Source: Tagaea sp965279565
GTDB taxonomy: Bacteria > Pseudomonadota > Alphaproteobacteria > CACIAM-22H2
Direction: 5' to 3'
Length of the DNA: 64,000 nt
Assembly: GCA_965279565.1 (NCBI GenBank)
Contig: OZ257249.1
Coordinates: forward strand, 1,116,001 to 1,180,000
Below the pieces are notes generated by a model that saw only the letters and a list, made by a program, of their open reading frames with translations, was not told where the DNA came from and did no database searches. Below are positions 52,311 to 60,965 of this stretch, in pieces (the first letter of the stretch is position 1; the number at the start of each line of letters is the position of its first letter). The position numbers and the translations under genes are program-made.

Positions 52311-53213
52311 TCACGCCGTCACGAGATAGTCCATCGACGACAGCACGCCGCGCAGGCAGTGGATGATCGCGTCGATCGCGCGGCTTTCCCCGCCTTCGCG
52401 ATAGGCGATGTAGACGCGCCCGTCGCCGACCGGCGGGTCGGTCGCGAGCACGACGAGCGAACCGTCCGCGATCTGGCGTTCGACCATCTTGTGCGGCAAT
52501 ACGCCCACCGCTACGCCCGACGCGATCAGGTGCGCCGACACGGTCACGCTGCTGCACATGTCGACGCGCGCAGGCTCGATGCCGGCCGTCGCGAACCAGT
52601 CCTGCGTCTGGCGGAACATCGCCGAGGGCGGCGGGTTCGACACGATCGGGATGTGCCGCAGGTCGGCCGGCCGGACCTTGCCGCTCAATCCCCACGAAGG
52701 TGCCGCGACGAACGAGGTGGGCTGCAGGCCGAGCGGGATCAGCCGCACGCCGGTGTGCCCGACCGGATTGACGAGCACGGCGAGATCGAGATTGTGGCGC
52801 GCCAGTTCCGGCTCGAGGGCGGCCGTCGTCGCGACGGTGAATTCGGGGCGCAGGTGCGGGTGTTCCTGGCGAAGGACGCGCACGAGCGGTGCGAGGCTCA
52901 CCATCGCCACACCTTCGGCGAATCCGGCGCGCACCGCACCGGCGACCGGGGCGGCGGGACCTGGCGGTTCGCGGATGCGGTCGATCTCGCGCAGCACGGT
53001 CTTGGCGCGCGCGAGCAGGCTGAGCCCGCTCGCGGTCGGCCGGATGCCGCGTCCGGCGCGCTCGAAGATTTCGACGCCGAGCGCGTTTTCGAGATCGCGC
53101 AGGCGCAACGACACGGTCGGCTGGGCGAGGTGGAGCTGGCGCGCGGCCGCCTGGACCGAGCCGAGTTCGACCGTCCAAAGGAAGGCTTCCAGCTGTGCCA
53201 GCGTCAAACGCAT
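52311..53213 (-). CDS. LysR-type transcriptional regulator of the TRAP/dehydratase locus
   Basis: A 300-residue LysR regulator: HTH LAQLEAFLWTVELGSVQAAARQLHLAQPTVS (residues 5-35, here in part SVQAAARQLHLAQPTVS) and an effector-binding domain (about 88-295). It is divergent from the enolase-superfamily gene and its own start codon lies inside an operator-like inverted repeat, so autoregulation and control of the dehydratase-TRAP operon are likely. Effector unknown, probably the transported acid. Confidence 0.9.
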   Translation of the reverse strand: MRLTLAQLEAFLWTVELGSVQAAARQLHLAQPTVSLRLRDLENALGVEIFERAGRGIRPTASGLSLLARAKTVLREIDRIREPPGPAAPVAGAVRAGFAEGVAMVSLAPLVRVLRQEHPHLRPEFTVATTAALEPELARHNLDLAVLVNPVGHTGVRLIPLGLQPTSFVAAPSWGLSGKVRPADLRHIPIVSNPPPSAMFRQTQDWFATAGIEPARVDMCSSVTVSAHLIASGVAVGVLPHKMVERQIADGSLVVLATDPPVGDGRVYIAYREGGESRAIDAIIHCLRGVLSSMDYLVTA

Positions 53214-53255
53214 TGGATTATTTAATATATAGACGTTTAATAATCCAATTGGATT
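53212..53255. promoter_or_regulatory. Operator array of the LysR divergon
   Basis: ATTGGATTATT (53212-53222) and AATAATCCAAT (53239-53249) form a perfect 11-bp inverted repeat around a 16-base A+T-rich spacer, and AATCCAATTGGATT (53242-53255) is a second palindrome sharing the right arm. Three ATTGGATT half-sites in 44 bases is the layout of LysR recognition plus activation sites. A further pair CACGGGC/GCCCGTG (53279-53308) lies in the leader. Confidence 0.65.
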
Positions 53256-53315
53256 TGCAGGACTTAACGGAGCTAAGTCACGGGCCTGTCAGCGATTGCG
53301 AGCCCGTGCGTGCCG

Positions 53316-54470
53316 ATGGCGTCCTCCGTTGCCTCCCAGATCGTCCGAATCGACGGCTATGAACTGTCCTGCCCGCTGCCCGAACGGATCGGCAATTCGC
53401 GCGGCTTTTTCGAGAGCCGCGGGGCCCTCCTCGTGGCGCTCACCACGCGCGAAGGCGTCACCGGCTGGGGCGAGACCTGGGCCTATCCGGGTGCCGCGTC
53501 CGACATCGTGCGCCGGCAGCTCGCCCCCCATCTCGTCGGGCAGGACGCGTCGGCCCCGCGCCGCCTGCACGACCTGATGATGCGCCGGACGCCCGAGCGG
53601 CACGGCGTGCCGCTGATGGCGGTCAGCGCGCTCGACATCGCGGCGTGGGACGCGGCCGCGCGCACCGCACGCCAGCCGCTGCACGCCTTCCTCGGCGGCG
53701 CTTCGCGCGAACGCCTCTTCGCCTATGTCAGCGGCCCCTTCCTGAAGCCCGGTGCCGATCCCTATCGCGACTATTTCGCCGACATCGACGGCTATCTCGC
53801 GGCCGGCTTCCGCGCGATCAAGCTGCGGCTGGGCACGTCGCCGGAAACCGACGGTGCCATCGCGCGCCGCGTGCGCGAGCGCATCGGTGCGGCGATGCCG
53901 CTGATGGTCGATCTCAACCAGGGTTTCGCGTTCGGCCCCGCGGCCGATCTTGCCCGGCGTCTCGTCGAGTGCGACGTGCGCTGGCTCGAAGAACCGATGG
54001 CCCACGACAACATCGCGGCCTATCGCCGGCTCGCCGACCAGATCCCGATCCCGCTGGCCGGCGGCGAATCGCTGTTCGGCGTGCAGGCCTTCCGCGACGT
54101 CGTCGCCTCGGGCGTGCTCGGCTATCTGCAGCCCGATCTGGCGCTGTGCGGCGGCATCACCGAGGGGCTGAAGATCGCCGCCCTCGCCGAGGCGTTCGAC
54201 ATCGCCCTCGTGCCGCATGTCTGGGGAACGGCCGTCAATTTCAACGCGTCGCTGCACTTCGCCGCGATCCTGCCCCATCGCGGCGGCCACGCGATGCCAT
54301 GCCCGCTGTTCGAGTACGACTCCTCGTACAACCCGCTGCGCACGATGTGCGGCGACTGCCCGGTCGACGATGCCGGCACGGTCGGCGTGCCCGACGGGCC
54401 GGGGCTGGGACTCGAACTCGGACCCGAACGATTCGCCCCCTATCTCGTCGACAGCTGGACGGTGCAGTGA
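53316..54470 (+). CDS. Mandelate racemase/muconate-lactonizing (enolase-superfamily) enzyme
   Basis: A 384-residue enolase-superfamily protein, probably a sugar-acid dehydratase or racemase. N-terminal capping domain, then the barrel: Lys pair in FRAIKLRLG, metal ligands in LMVDLNQ, WLEEPM and LAGGESLFG, and the general base His in VPHVWGTAVNF. The K-x-K/R plus H arrangement is of the MR subgroup. ATG at 53316 is preferred over the GTG two codons upstream. It heads an operon with a TRAP transporter, which suggests catabolism of an imported sugar acid. Confidence 0.85.
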   Translation: MASSVASQIVRIDGYELSCPLPERIGNSRGFFESRGALLVALTTREGVTGWGETWAYPGAASDIVRRQLAPHLVGQDASAPRRLHDLMMRRTPERHGVPLMAVSALDIAAWDAAARTARQPLHAFLGGASRERLFAYVSGPFLKPGADPYRDYFADIDGYLAAGFRAIKLRLGTSPETDGAIARRVRERIGAAMPLMVDLNQGFAFGPAADLARRLVECDVRWLEEPMAHDNIAAYRRLADQIPIPLAGGESLFGVQAFRDVVASGVLGYLQPDLALCGGITEGLKIAALAEAFDIALVPHVWGTAVNFNASLHFAAILPHRGGHAMPCPLFEYDSSYNPLRTMCGDCPVDDAGTVGVPDGPGLGLELGPERFAPYLVDSWTVQ

Positions 54471-54513
54471 CGCCGGCCGCCTACCCATAAAAAGCCCAAC
54501 GGAGGAAACCAAG

Positions 54514-55497
54514 ATGACCAAGTCCAATTTCCTGGCAGCACTCGCCCTCGCGGCGGGTGCCCTGTTCGCGCAAGCGGCCGAGGCCCAGCAGGCCAAGGTC
54601 CTCAATCTCGGCTTCGTCGGCCGGCAGACGGCACCCGAAGGCATCGCCGTCACGTCGATGGCCGAGCAGGTCAAGCAGCGCACGAACGGGCGCGTCGACA
54701 TCCGCCTGCATCCGGGCGGGGCGCTTGGCGGCGACCGCGAGGTCATCGAAGGCGTGCAGATCGGCACCGTCGACATGACGGTGGCGTCGACGTCGGTGTT
54801 CGCCAACTTCGTGCCCGACGTGCAGGTCTTCGACATCCCGTTCCTGTTCCGCGATTTCGACCACGCGCAGAACGTGCTCGACGGCCAGGTCGGGCAGGAG
54901 ATCCTCGCCAAGTTCGACGCGCGCGGGATCAAGGGCCTCGCCTTCGGCGGCATCGGCTTCCGCCAGCTCACCAACAGCAAGCGGGCCGTGTCGGGCATCG
55001 ACGACGTCAAGGGCCTGAAGATCCGCACGCAGGAAAACCCGATCCACCTGCAGGTGTGGCGGGCACTGGGCGCATTGCCCACGCCGATGGCGATCCCGGA
55101 GGTGTTCACAGCGCTGCAGCAGGGCGTGATGGACGGGCAGGAAAACCCGATCGGCGCCATCATCAACAACCGCTTCGGCCAGGTGCAGAAGTACCTGACG
55201 ATCTCCAACCACGCCTTCACGCCGGTGGCCCTCGTCATCTCGCCGGCGGCGTTCGCGTCGCTGTCGGCCGACGACCGCAGGGTCCTGCAGGAAGAAGCGG
55301 TCAAGGCGATGGCGCTGTGCAAGCTGGAAGTCGCCAAGGTCGAGAAGACCGGCGTCGACACGCTGCGCGGCATGGGCATGCAGGTCGTCGAGAAGGTCGA
55401 CACGTCGAAGTTCCAGGACGCCCTGAAGCCGACCTTCGCGGATCTCGCCAAGCGTTTCGGCGAATCCACGATCAACCGCATCAAGGACCACAAGTGA
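54514..55497 (+). CDS. TRAP transporter substrate-binding protein (DctP family)
   Basis: A 327-residue periplasmic binding protein: Sec signal peptide (residues 1-24, cut after AEA), then the DctP fold with RLHPGGALGGDREVIEGVQIG, FRDFDHAQNVLDG and PTPMAIPEVFTALQQGVMDGQENP. The conserved Arg in GLKIRTQENP would bind a carboxylate. Strong GGAGGAA ribosome site before the ATG. Ligand unknown, probably a sugar acid given the neighbouring dehydratase. Confidence 0.93.
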   Translation: MTKSNFLAALALAAGALFAQAAEAQQAKVLNLGFVGRQTAPEGIAVTSMAEQVKQRTNGRVDIRLHPGGALGGDREVIEGVQIGTVDMTVASTSVFANFVPDVQVFDIPFLFRDFDHAQNVLDGQVGQEILAKFDARGIKGLAFGGIGFRQLTNSKRAVSGIDDVKGLKIRTQENPIHLQVWRALGALPTPMAIPEVFTALQQGVMDGQENPIGAIINNRFGQVQKYLTISNHAFTPVALVISPAAFASLSADDRRVLQEEAVKAMALCKLEVAKVEKTGVDTLRGMGMQVVEKVDTSKFQDALKPTFADLAKRFGESTINRIKDHK

Positions 55498-55498
55498 A

Positions 55499-56008
55499 AT
55501 GAGCCGGATGCCCGCCGCCGTCGAACTGCTGATGCGCGTCGAGCGCGCGGTGACGCGGGCAAGCGTGTTCGCGGCGTGCTGCCTTCTGGCAGCCGCCTCG
55601 GCCGTCGGCTTCTATCAGGTGCTCACGCGCTTCGTGCTGTCCGAACCGGCGACATGGTCGGAGACGGCGGTGCGCGTGCTGCTGATCTGGATGGCGTATC
55701 TGGGCCTGTGCGGCGCCATGCGGATCGGCGCACTTGTGTCGGTCGACGTGCTCCACCAGGCGTGCAAGGGCCGGGCGCGACGCGCGCTGCAGGCCTTCAT
55801 CACCTGTTCGACGCTCGCCCTGCTCGCAATCCTGGTCTGGTTCGGGACCATGCTCGCGTACCGCGTGCGCTTCCAGGTCCTCGCGGGTCTGGAAGTGCCG
55901 GTCTCGTGGGCCTATGCCGCGATACCGGTGGGTGCCGCCATCTCGATCCTCGCGGTCCTCGCGCACTATTTCGATCCGAAGCGCGAAGAACTCGAAACGG
56001 CCGTCTAG
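55499..56008 (+). CDS. TRAP transporter small permease (DctQ family)
   Basis: A 169-residue membrane protein with four hydrophobic segments (about 20-42, 53-73, 93-115, 132-155) and the DctQ pattern FVLSEPATWSETAVRVLLIWMAYLG. Starts one base after the DctP stop. Needed for stability of the large permease. Confidence 0.92.
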   Translation: MSRMPAAVELLMRVERAVTRASVFAACCLLAAASAVGFYQVLTRFVLSEPATWSETAVRVLLIWMAYLGLCGAMRIGALVSVDVLHQACKGRARRALQAFITCSTLALLAILVWFGTMLAYRVRFQVLAGLEVPVSWAYAAIPVGAAISILAVLAHYFDPKREELETAV

Positions 56009-56019
56009 GAGAATCCGCG

Positions 56020-57294
56020 ATGGCGCCGACGATGCTGATAACCATGTGCGTGCTGCTGGTGCTGGCGGTACCGGTCGCCGTCTCGGTCGGCCTCGCGTCG
56101 ATCGCCGGCATGACGGCGTTCACGAACCTGCCGCTGATCCTCGTGGCGCAGCAGGCCTTCGCCGCACTCGACAAGTTCCCGCTCGCGGCGGTGCCGTTCT
56201 TCATCCTCGCCGGCAACCTGATGGGCGAGGGTGGAATTTCCGCCCGGCTCGTCGATTTCGCCAAGTGCCTCGTGGGCGGCGTGCAGGGCGGGCTCGCCTG
56301 CACCTGCATCCTGACCTGCATGATCTTCGCCGCCGTATCGGGATCGAGCGTGGCGACGACGTTTGCCATCGGCGCCATCCTGATCCCGGCGATGGTGCGC
56401 CACGGCTATCCGGTGCCGTTCGCCGCGTCGCTGCAGGCGACGGCGGCCGAGCTGGGCGTGATCATCCCGCCCTCGATCCCGATGATCCTCTACGGCGTGG
56501 CGGCCGAGGTATCGATCGGCGAGCTGTTCATCGCCGGCTTCGGGCCCGGCCTGCTGATCGGCGTGGCGCTGATGGCCTTCGTGTGGGTCTGGTGCCGGCT
56601 GCGCGGCTACGGCAAGCGCGACGCCGAGGGCCGCCAGCCGCTGCTGCTGGCCACGCGGCGCGCGGGCCTGGCGCTACTGATGCCGGTCATCATCCTCGGC
56701 GGCATCTATGGCGGCGTCTTCACGCCGACCGAAGCCTCGATCGTCGCGGTCGTCTATGCGCTGGTCGTCAGCTGCTTCGTCTACCGCGAGCTGGGTATGC
56801 GCGAGGTCTACGGCGTTCTGAAGAAGTCCGTCATCTCGTCGTCGGTCATCATGTTCATCATCGCGATGGCGGGGCTGTTCAGCTTCCTGCTGACGCGCGC
56901 CGGCGTGCCGGCCGAGATCGGCGCGTGGATCATCGCGAACTTCCACGAAGGCTGGGCCTTCCTGCTCGCCGTCAACGCGTTCCTGTTCGTGATCGGCATG
57001 TTCATCGAGACGTCGGCCTCGATCATCGTGCTGGCACCCATCCTCGCCCCGGTCGCCGCACAGCTCGGCATCGATCCGGTGCATTTCGGCATGATCATGG
57101 TCGTCAACCTGGCGCTGGGCATGATCACGCCGCCCTTCGGGGTCAACCTGTTCGCGGCCTGCTCGGTGGCGGGCATCTCGCTCAACCAGATCTCGCGCTC
57201 GCTGGCGCATTTCGTGATCGTGATCCTGGCGTGCCTGATGGTGATCACCTACGTGCCGGCAATCTCGCTCTGGCTGCGCGACGCGTTCTACTGA
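56020..57294 (+). CDS. TRAP transporter large permease (DctM family)
   Basis: A 424-residue membrane protein with about 12 hydrophobic segments and DctM signatures PFFILAGNLMGEGGISARLVDFA, FAAVSGSSVATTFAIG, IIPPSIPMILYGVAAEVSIGELF (given in part as IIPPSIPMILYG) and TPTEASIVAVVYALVV. Completes the Na+-driven tripartite importer with the two preceding genes. Confidence 0.94.
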   Translation: MAPTMLITMCVLLVLAVPVAVSVGLASIAGMTAFTNLPLILVAQQAFAALDKFPLAAVPFFILAGNLMGEGGISARLVDFAKCLVGGVQGGLACTCILTCMIFAAVSGSSVATTFAIGAILIPAMVRHGYPVPFAASLQATAAELGVIIPPSIPMILYGVAAEVSIGELFIAGFGPGLLIGVALMAFVWVWCRLRGYGKRDAEGRQPLLLATRRAGLALLMPVIILGGIYGGVFTPTEASIVAVVYALVVSCFVYRELGMREVYGVLKKSVISSSVIMFIIAMAGLFSFLLTRAGVPAEIGAWIIANFHEGWAFLLAVNAFLFVIGMFIETSASIIVLAPILAPVAAQLGIDPVHFGMIMVVNLALGMITPPFGVNLFAACSVAGISLNQISRSLAHFVIVILACLMVITYVPAISLWLRDAFY

Positions 57295-57297
57295 CGG

Positions 57298-57927
57298 CTA
57301 GGCCGGCATCGCCAGGCCGATGCCCTTGCCGACCGATTCAAGATCGCAGTCCGCGAAGCTGTCGGGATCGACCTGACGCAGCACGAACGACTGCCCGTCG
57401 AGCGTGGGCGACTGCGCGAACAGGTCGCTGCGCTTGACGTTGTCGTCGAGCCCGTGGTCGAGCAGCAGACCCATCACATGGTCGGCCGGCCCGCCGGGCG
57501 GCCCCAGCGGGACCAGCAGCCGTTCGAAGGCGACGCGTCGCGTGATGCGCCAGGCGCCGACGCGCACCGAATAGATCGGCAGGCCTTCGAGCGCGACGCG
57601 GCCGTAGGTCTCGAGCGTGCGCGCGAGGATGGCCGGCGGAGCGATCTCCTCCAGCCGTTTCCCGATCTTCGAGCCGCCGTCGGTGTACTCGACCTGATCG
57701 CCCTGGTAGGTCATCCGGAAGGCGAGTCCATTCGCCGCCGCCGCGTCCGCCTCGATGCGGTACATCAGCATGCTCGACCACCAGCGGCCCCAGCTCTCGG
57801 CGCGGAACGCGTCGCGCGACGGCATTGCCCCGCCCCTGCGCCCGGCCGCCCACTGGGCGCCGAAGGCGCGCATTTTGGGGCTCCAGATATGGTCGGCCGT
57901 CAGGAGGCGTGCGGGATAATCGGTCAT
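57298..57927 (-). CDS. PAS_5-family (PF07310-like) protein
   Basis: A 209-residue soluble protein with the PAS_5 pattern common in alphaproteobacteria: PSRDAFRAESWGRWWSSMLMYR, then GSKIGKRLEEIAPPAILAR and ITRRVAFERLLVPLGP. No output domain is attached. Members are often small regulatory proteins of unknown partner. It faces the TRAP genes with only three bases between stops. Confidence 0.8.
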   Translation of the reverse strand: MTDYPARLLTADHIWSPKMRAFGAQWAAGRRGGAMPSRDAFRAESWGRWWSSMLMYRIEADAAAANGLAFRMTYQGDQVEYTDGGSKIGKRLEEIAPPAILARTLETYGRVALEGLPIYSVRVGAWRITRRVAFERLLVPLGPPGGPADHVMGLLLDHGLDDNVKRSDLFAQSPTLDGQSFVLRQVDPDSFADCDLESVGKGIGLAMPA

Positions 57928-58002
57928 TTCCGGTTCCGATTGTCGCCGATGCGGCGGGGCGAGTTCAACAGGATGGGCGAGAATTGTGGTAATTGCTGGC
58001 GC

Positions 58003-58863
58003 ATGTTCGACCTGATCCGCCTCGCGCGACCCAGGCACTGGGTCAAGAACGCGTTCGTCGCCGCCCCGCTGTTCTTCACGCCGGACGCGCTGGATGCCGC
58101 AAACCTGCGGGCCGCGGCGCTGGCGTTCCTCGCGTTCGGCTTCGCGGCGTCGGCGGTCTATGTCGTCAACGATTTCTTCGACCGCGCGGCCGACCGGCTG
58201 CATCCGGAGAAACGCCACCGGCCGCTCGCGTCGGGCAGGGTATCCGGCGGTGCCGCGATGGCGTTCGCCGGCCTGCTGCTTGCCGGTGCGCTCGCGATCT
58301 CGCTCGCCCTGCCGGCCGCGTTCGGCAAGCTGCTGGCGGTCTATCTCGCCCTCAACGTCGCCTACTCGGCCCGGCTCAAGCATGTCAGCCTGCTCGACGT
58401 GCTGATCGTCGCGGCCGGCTTCGTGCTGCGCGTCGAGGCGGGAGCCGCCGCCGTCGCCATCGCGCCGACCGTGTGGATCGTCGTGTGCACGGGGTTGCTG
58501 GCGCTGTTCCTTGCTCTTGCCAAGCGGCGCGACGACCTGACCGGCGAACTCGACGCCACGCATCGCGGTTCGCTCGACGGCTACAATCTGCGCTTCGTGG
58601 ATTCCGCCCTCGCGGTGATCCTCGGGGCACTGCTCGTCAGCTACGTGATCTATACGACCGACGCGGCCGTGATCCGGCGCTACGGCACCGACCGGCTCTA
58701 TCTGACGGTGCCCTTCGTCGTCGCGGGCGTGCTGCGCTACCTGCAGATCGCGCTGGTCGAGGAACGCTCGGGCTCGCCCACCGACCTTGCCGTCGGCGAC
58801 CGGTTCCTGCTCGTCTGCGTGCTGGGCTGGATCGCCGTCTTCGGCTATCTGATCTACGCATGA
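58003..58863 (+). CDS. UbiA-family decaprenyl-phosphate phosphoribosyltransferase-like protein
   Basis: A 286-residue integral membrane prenyltransferase: nine hydrophobic segments and the two catalytic motifs NDFFDRAADRLHPEKRHRP (first Asp-rich site) and AKRRDDL in the second half. Together with the two following genes this fits decaprenyl-phosphate 5-phosphoribosyltransferase, the first step of decaprenyl-phosphoryl-arabinose synthesis. ATG at 57973 is an alternative start adding ten residues. Overlaps the DprE1-like gene by four bases. Confidence 0.87.
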   Translation: MFDLIRLARPRHWVKNAFVAAPLFFTPDALDAANLRAAALAFLAFGFAASAVYVVNDFFDRAADRLHPEKRHRPLASGRVSGGAAMAFAGLLLAGALAISLALPAAFGKLLAVYLALNVAYSARLKHVSLLDVLIVAAGFVLRVEAGAAAVAIAPTVWIVVCTGLLALFLALAKRRDDLTGELDATHRGSLDGYNLRFVDSALAVILGALLVSYVIYTTDAAVIRRYGTDRLYLTVPFVVAGVLRYLQIALVEERSGSPTDLAVGDRFLLVCVLGWIAVFGYLIYA

Positions 58864-60206
58864 CGATCCGCTGGAAAGAGATGCGGCTCGAAGGCTGGGG
58901 GCGCGTGGCCCCCGCCGCGATCCTGGCCGCCCGGCCCGAACGGCAGTCCGCCGCACCCGCAACACTCGCGGCATCGGGCGATGCCGGCGTGCTGGCGCGC
59001 GGGGCGGGGCGCGCCTATGGCGACGCGGCCCAGCTTTCCGGCGGCCGCGCGATCCTGACGGCGCGCCTCGACCGGCTGCTCGCCTTCGATCCGGCGACCG
59101 GGCTGCTCGAATGCGAACCCGGCGTGACGTTCGGCGACCTGATCGGCACGTTCGCGACGCGCGGCTTCGTGCCGCCGACCTCGCCGGGGACGGCGCACGT
59201 GACCGTGGGCGGCGCCATCGCCGCCGACGTGCACGGCAAGAACCACGACCGCCACGGCTCGTTCGGCGACCATGTCGAATGGATCGACCTGCTGGTCGCC
59301 GACGGGCGCACGCTGCGCGCGTCGATGGCGGAAAACGCCGACCTGTTCCGCGCCACGATCGGCGGCATGGGGCTGACCGGCGTCATCGTGCGCGCCGCAT
59401 TCCGGATGCTGCCGGGCACGGCGCGCGTCGCCGTGCGCGAGCGACGCATCGCCGATCTCGACGGGTTCTTCGCCGCGTTCGAGGCGGCGCGCGCGAGCAG
59501 CACCTTCTCGGTCGGCTGGGTCGATGCGCTTGCGCAGGGTAAAGCGCTCGGCCGCGGCGTGTTCGAGACGGCAGAGTTCGTGCCCGATGCCGGGATCGCG
59601 TCGCCGGCACGCAAGCCGTTGCGCGTTCCCTTCGACCTGCCGGAATTCGCACTCTCGTCCGCAAGCGTGCGCGCCTTCAACGCGATCTATCGTGCGCGCG
59701 TGCCCAAGGCGGGGCGCGCGTCGATGCGCGCCCTCGACGCGTTCCTCTATCCGCTCGACAGTCTCGCGGGCTGGAACAGGCTCTACGGACGGCGCGGCTT
59801 CTACCAGTTCCAGTCCGTCGTGCCCGATGCGGGGGCGCTGGCGGCCACGCGCGCGATGCTCGAAGCGGTCGCGTCGGGCGGCAACGCCTCGTTCCTCGCC
59901 GTGCTGAAGACGCTGGGCGGGGAAGGGCGCGGGCACCTGTCCTTCCCGATGCGCGGCGTGACGCTCGCCCTCGACATTCCGCGCGCACCGGGGGCGGACG
60001 ACCTGATGCGCACGCTCGAGCGCATCGCGCGCGATGCCGGCGGGCGCATCTACCTTGCCAAGGACGCGCGCATGTCGGCCGAGACCTTCGCCGCCACCTA
60101 TCCCAAGCTGCCGGAATTCCGTGCCGCACTCGCCAAGTACGATCCCGCCGGCCGATTCGCGTCCGACTTGTCCCGTCGTTTGAACATCGCGCGGGGGCCG
60201 GCATGA
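58860..60206 (+). CDS. DprE1-like FAD-binding decaprenylphosphoryl-ribose 2-epimerase (oxidase)
   Basis: A 448-residue FAD-binding_4 oxidoreductase. LARGAGRAYGDAAQ and PGTAHVTVGGAIAADVHGKNHDRHGSFGD (in part VHGKNHDRHGSFGD) are the DprE1 FAD loops; IDLLVADGRTL, GMGLTGVIV follow, and the C-terminal YPKLPEFRAALAKYDPAGRF matches the family end. It would oxidise decaprenylphosphoryl-D-ribose to the keto form. ATGA overlap to both neighbours. Confidence 0.88.
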   Translation: MTIRWKEMRLEGWGRVAPAAILAARPERQSAAPATLAASGDAGVLARGAGRAYGDAAQLSGGRAILTARLDRLLAFDPATGLLECEPGVTFGDLIGTFATRGFVPPTSPGTAHVTVGGAIAADVHGKNHDRHGSFGDHVEWIDLLVADGRTLRASMAENADLFRATIGGMGLTGVIVRAAFRMLPGTARVAVRERRIADLDGFFAAFEAARASSTFSVGWVDALAQGKALGRGVFETAEFVPDAGIASPARKPLRVPFDLPEFALSSASVRAFNAIYRARVPKAGRASMRALDAFLYPLDSLAGWNRLYGRRGFYQFQSVVPDAGALAATRAMLEAVASGGNASFLAVLKTLGGEGRGHLSFPMRGVTLALDIPRAPGADDLMRTLERIARDAGGRIYLAKDARMSAETFAATYPKLPEFRAALAKYDPAGRFASDLSRRLNIARGPA

Positions 60207-60946
60207 GCGGCGTGTGGGTCGTGCTCGGGGCGACGTCTTCCATCGCGCGGGAATTCGCGCGCGCCGCCGCGCGCGGCGGCGCCGACGTGCTGCTGGCCGC
60301 ACGCGATTTCGACGACGCGTACGCGACCGCCTGCGACATCGCGATCCGCAACCAGCGCAACTGCATGGCCGTCGCGTTCGATGCCGGCGACGTCGCATCG
60401 CAGGAAAACCTGGTGGCCGCCGCGCGCGAGTTCGCGGGCACCGCCCCGATCAGCGTGTTCCTCGCCTTCGGATCGATGCCCGAACAGGCGGCGATCGACG
60501 CCGACCCGGCGCTGCTCGCCTCGACCATCGCGACGAACTTCACCGACGCGGCGGCGATCCTGCACCGCTTCGCACCGGTACTCGAAGCGCAAGGCACGGG
60601 CGCGGTCGTGGCACTGGGTTCGGTCGCGGGCGATCGCGGACGGCTCAAGAACTATGTCTACGGTGCCGCCAAGGCGGGCCTGCACGCCTATCTGCAGGGG
60701 CTGCGCGCGCGTCTCGTGCGCAAGGGCGTGCATGTCGTCACGCTGAAGCCGGGCTTCGTGGATACGGCAATGACGTGGGGCCTGCCGGGCATGTTCCTCG
60801 TCGCCCCGCCTTGCGCGATCGCCGATGCCGCCCTCGCGGCGGTGGCGAAGAAGCGCGACATCGTCTATGCGCCGCTCTTCTGGTGGGGCATCATGACGAT
60901 CATCCGGCACATCCCGGAACGAATCTTCAAGAAGCTCAACATCTGA
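60203..60946 (+). CDS. DprE2-like short-chain dehydrogenase/reductase
   Basis: A 247-residue SDR: NAD(P) site LGATSSIAREFARAAA, catalytic Ser and YGAAKAGL with the YxxxK pair, and a membrane-proximal C-terminus (FWWGIMTIIRHIPERIFKKL). It would reduce the DprE1 product to decaprenylphosphoryl-D-arabinose. Third gene of the UbiA-DprE1-DprE2 set, overlapping DprE1 by ATGA. Confidence 0.86.
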   Translation: MSGVWVVLGATSSIAREFARAAARGGADVLLAARDFDDAYATACDIAIRNQRNCMAVAFDAGDVASQENLVAAAREFAGTAPISVFLAFGSMPEQAAIDADPALLASTIATNFTDAAAILHRFAPVLEAQGTGAVVALGSVAGDRGRLKNYVYGAAKAGLHAYLQGLRARLVRKGVHVVTLKPGFVDTAMTWGLPGMFLVAPPCAIADAALAAVAKKRDIVYAPLFWWGIMTIIRHIPERIFKKLNI

Positions 60947-60965
60947 ACGGCAGGGGACTTTCGGC

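Noticed and set aside
58570..60398. Large minus-strand frame opposite the DprE1-like gene
   Set aside because: His/Arg/Gly-rich mirror frame; the plus-strand gene carries full FAD-binding motifs.
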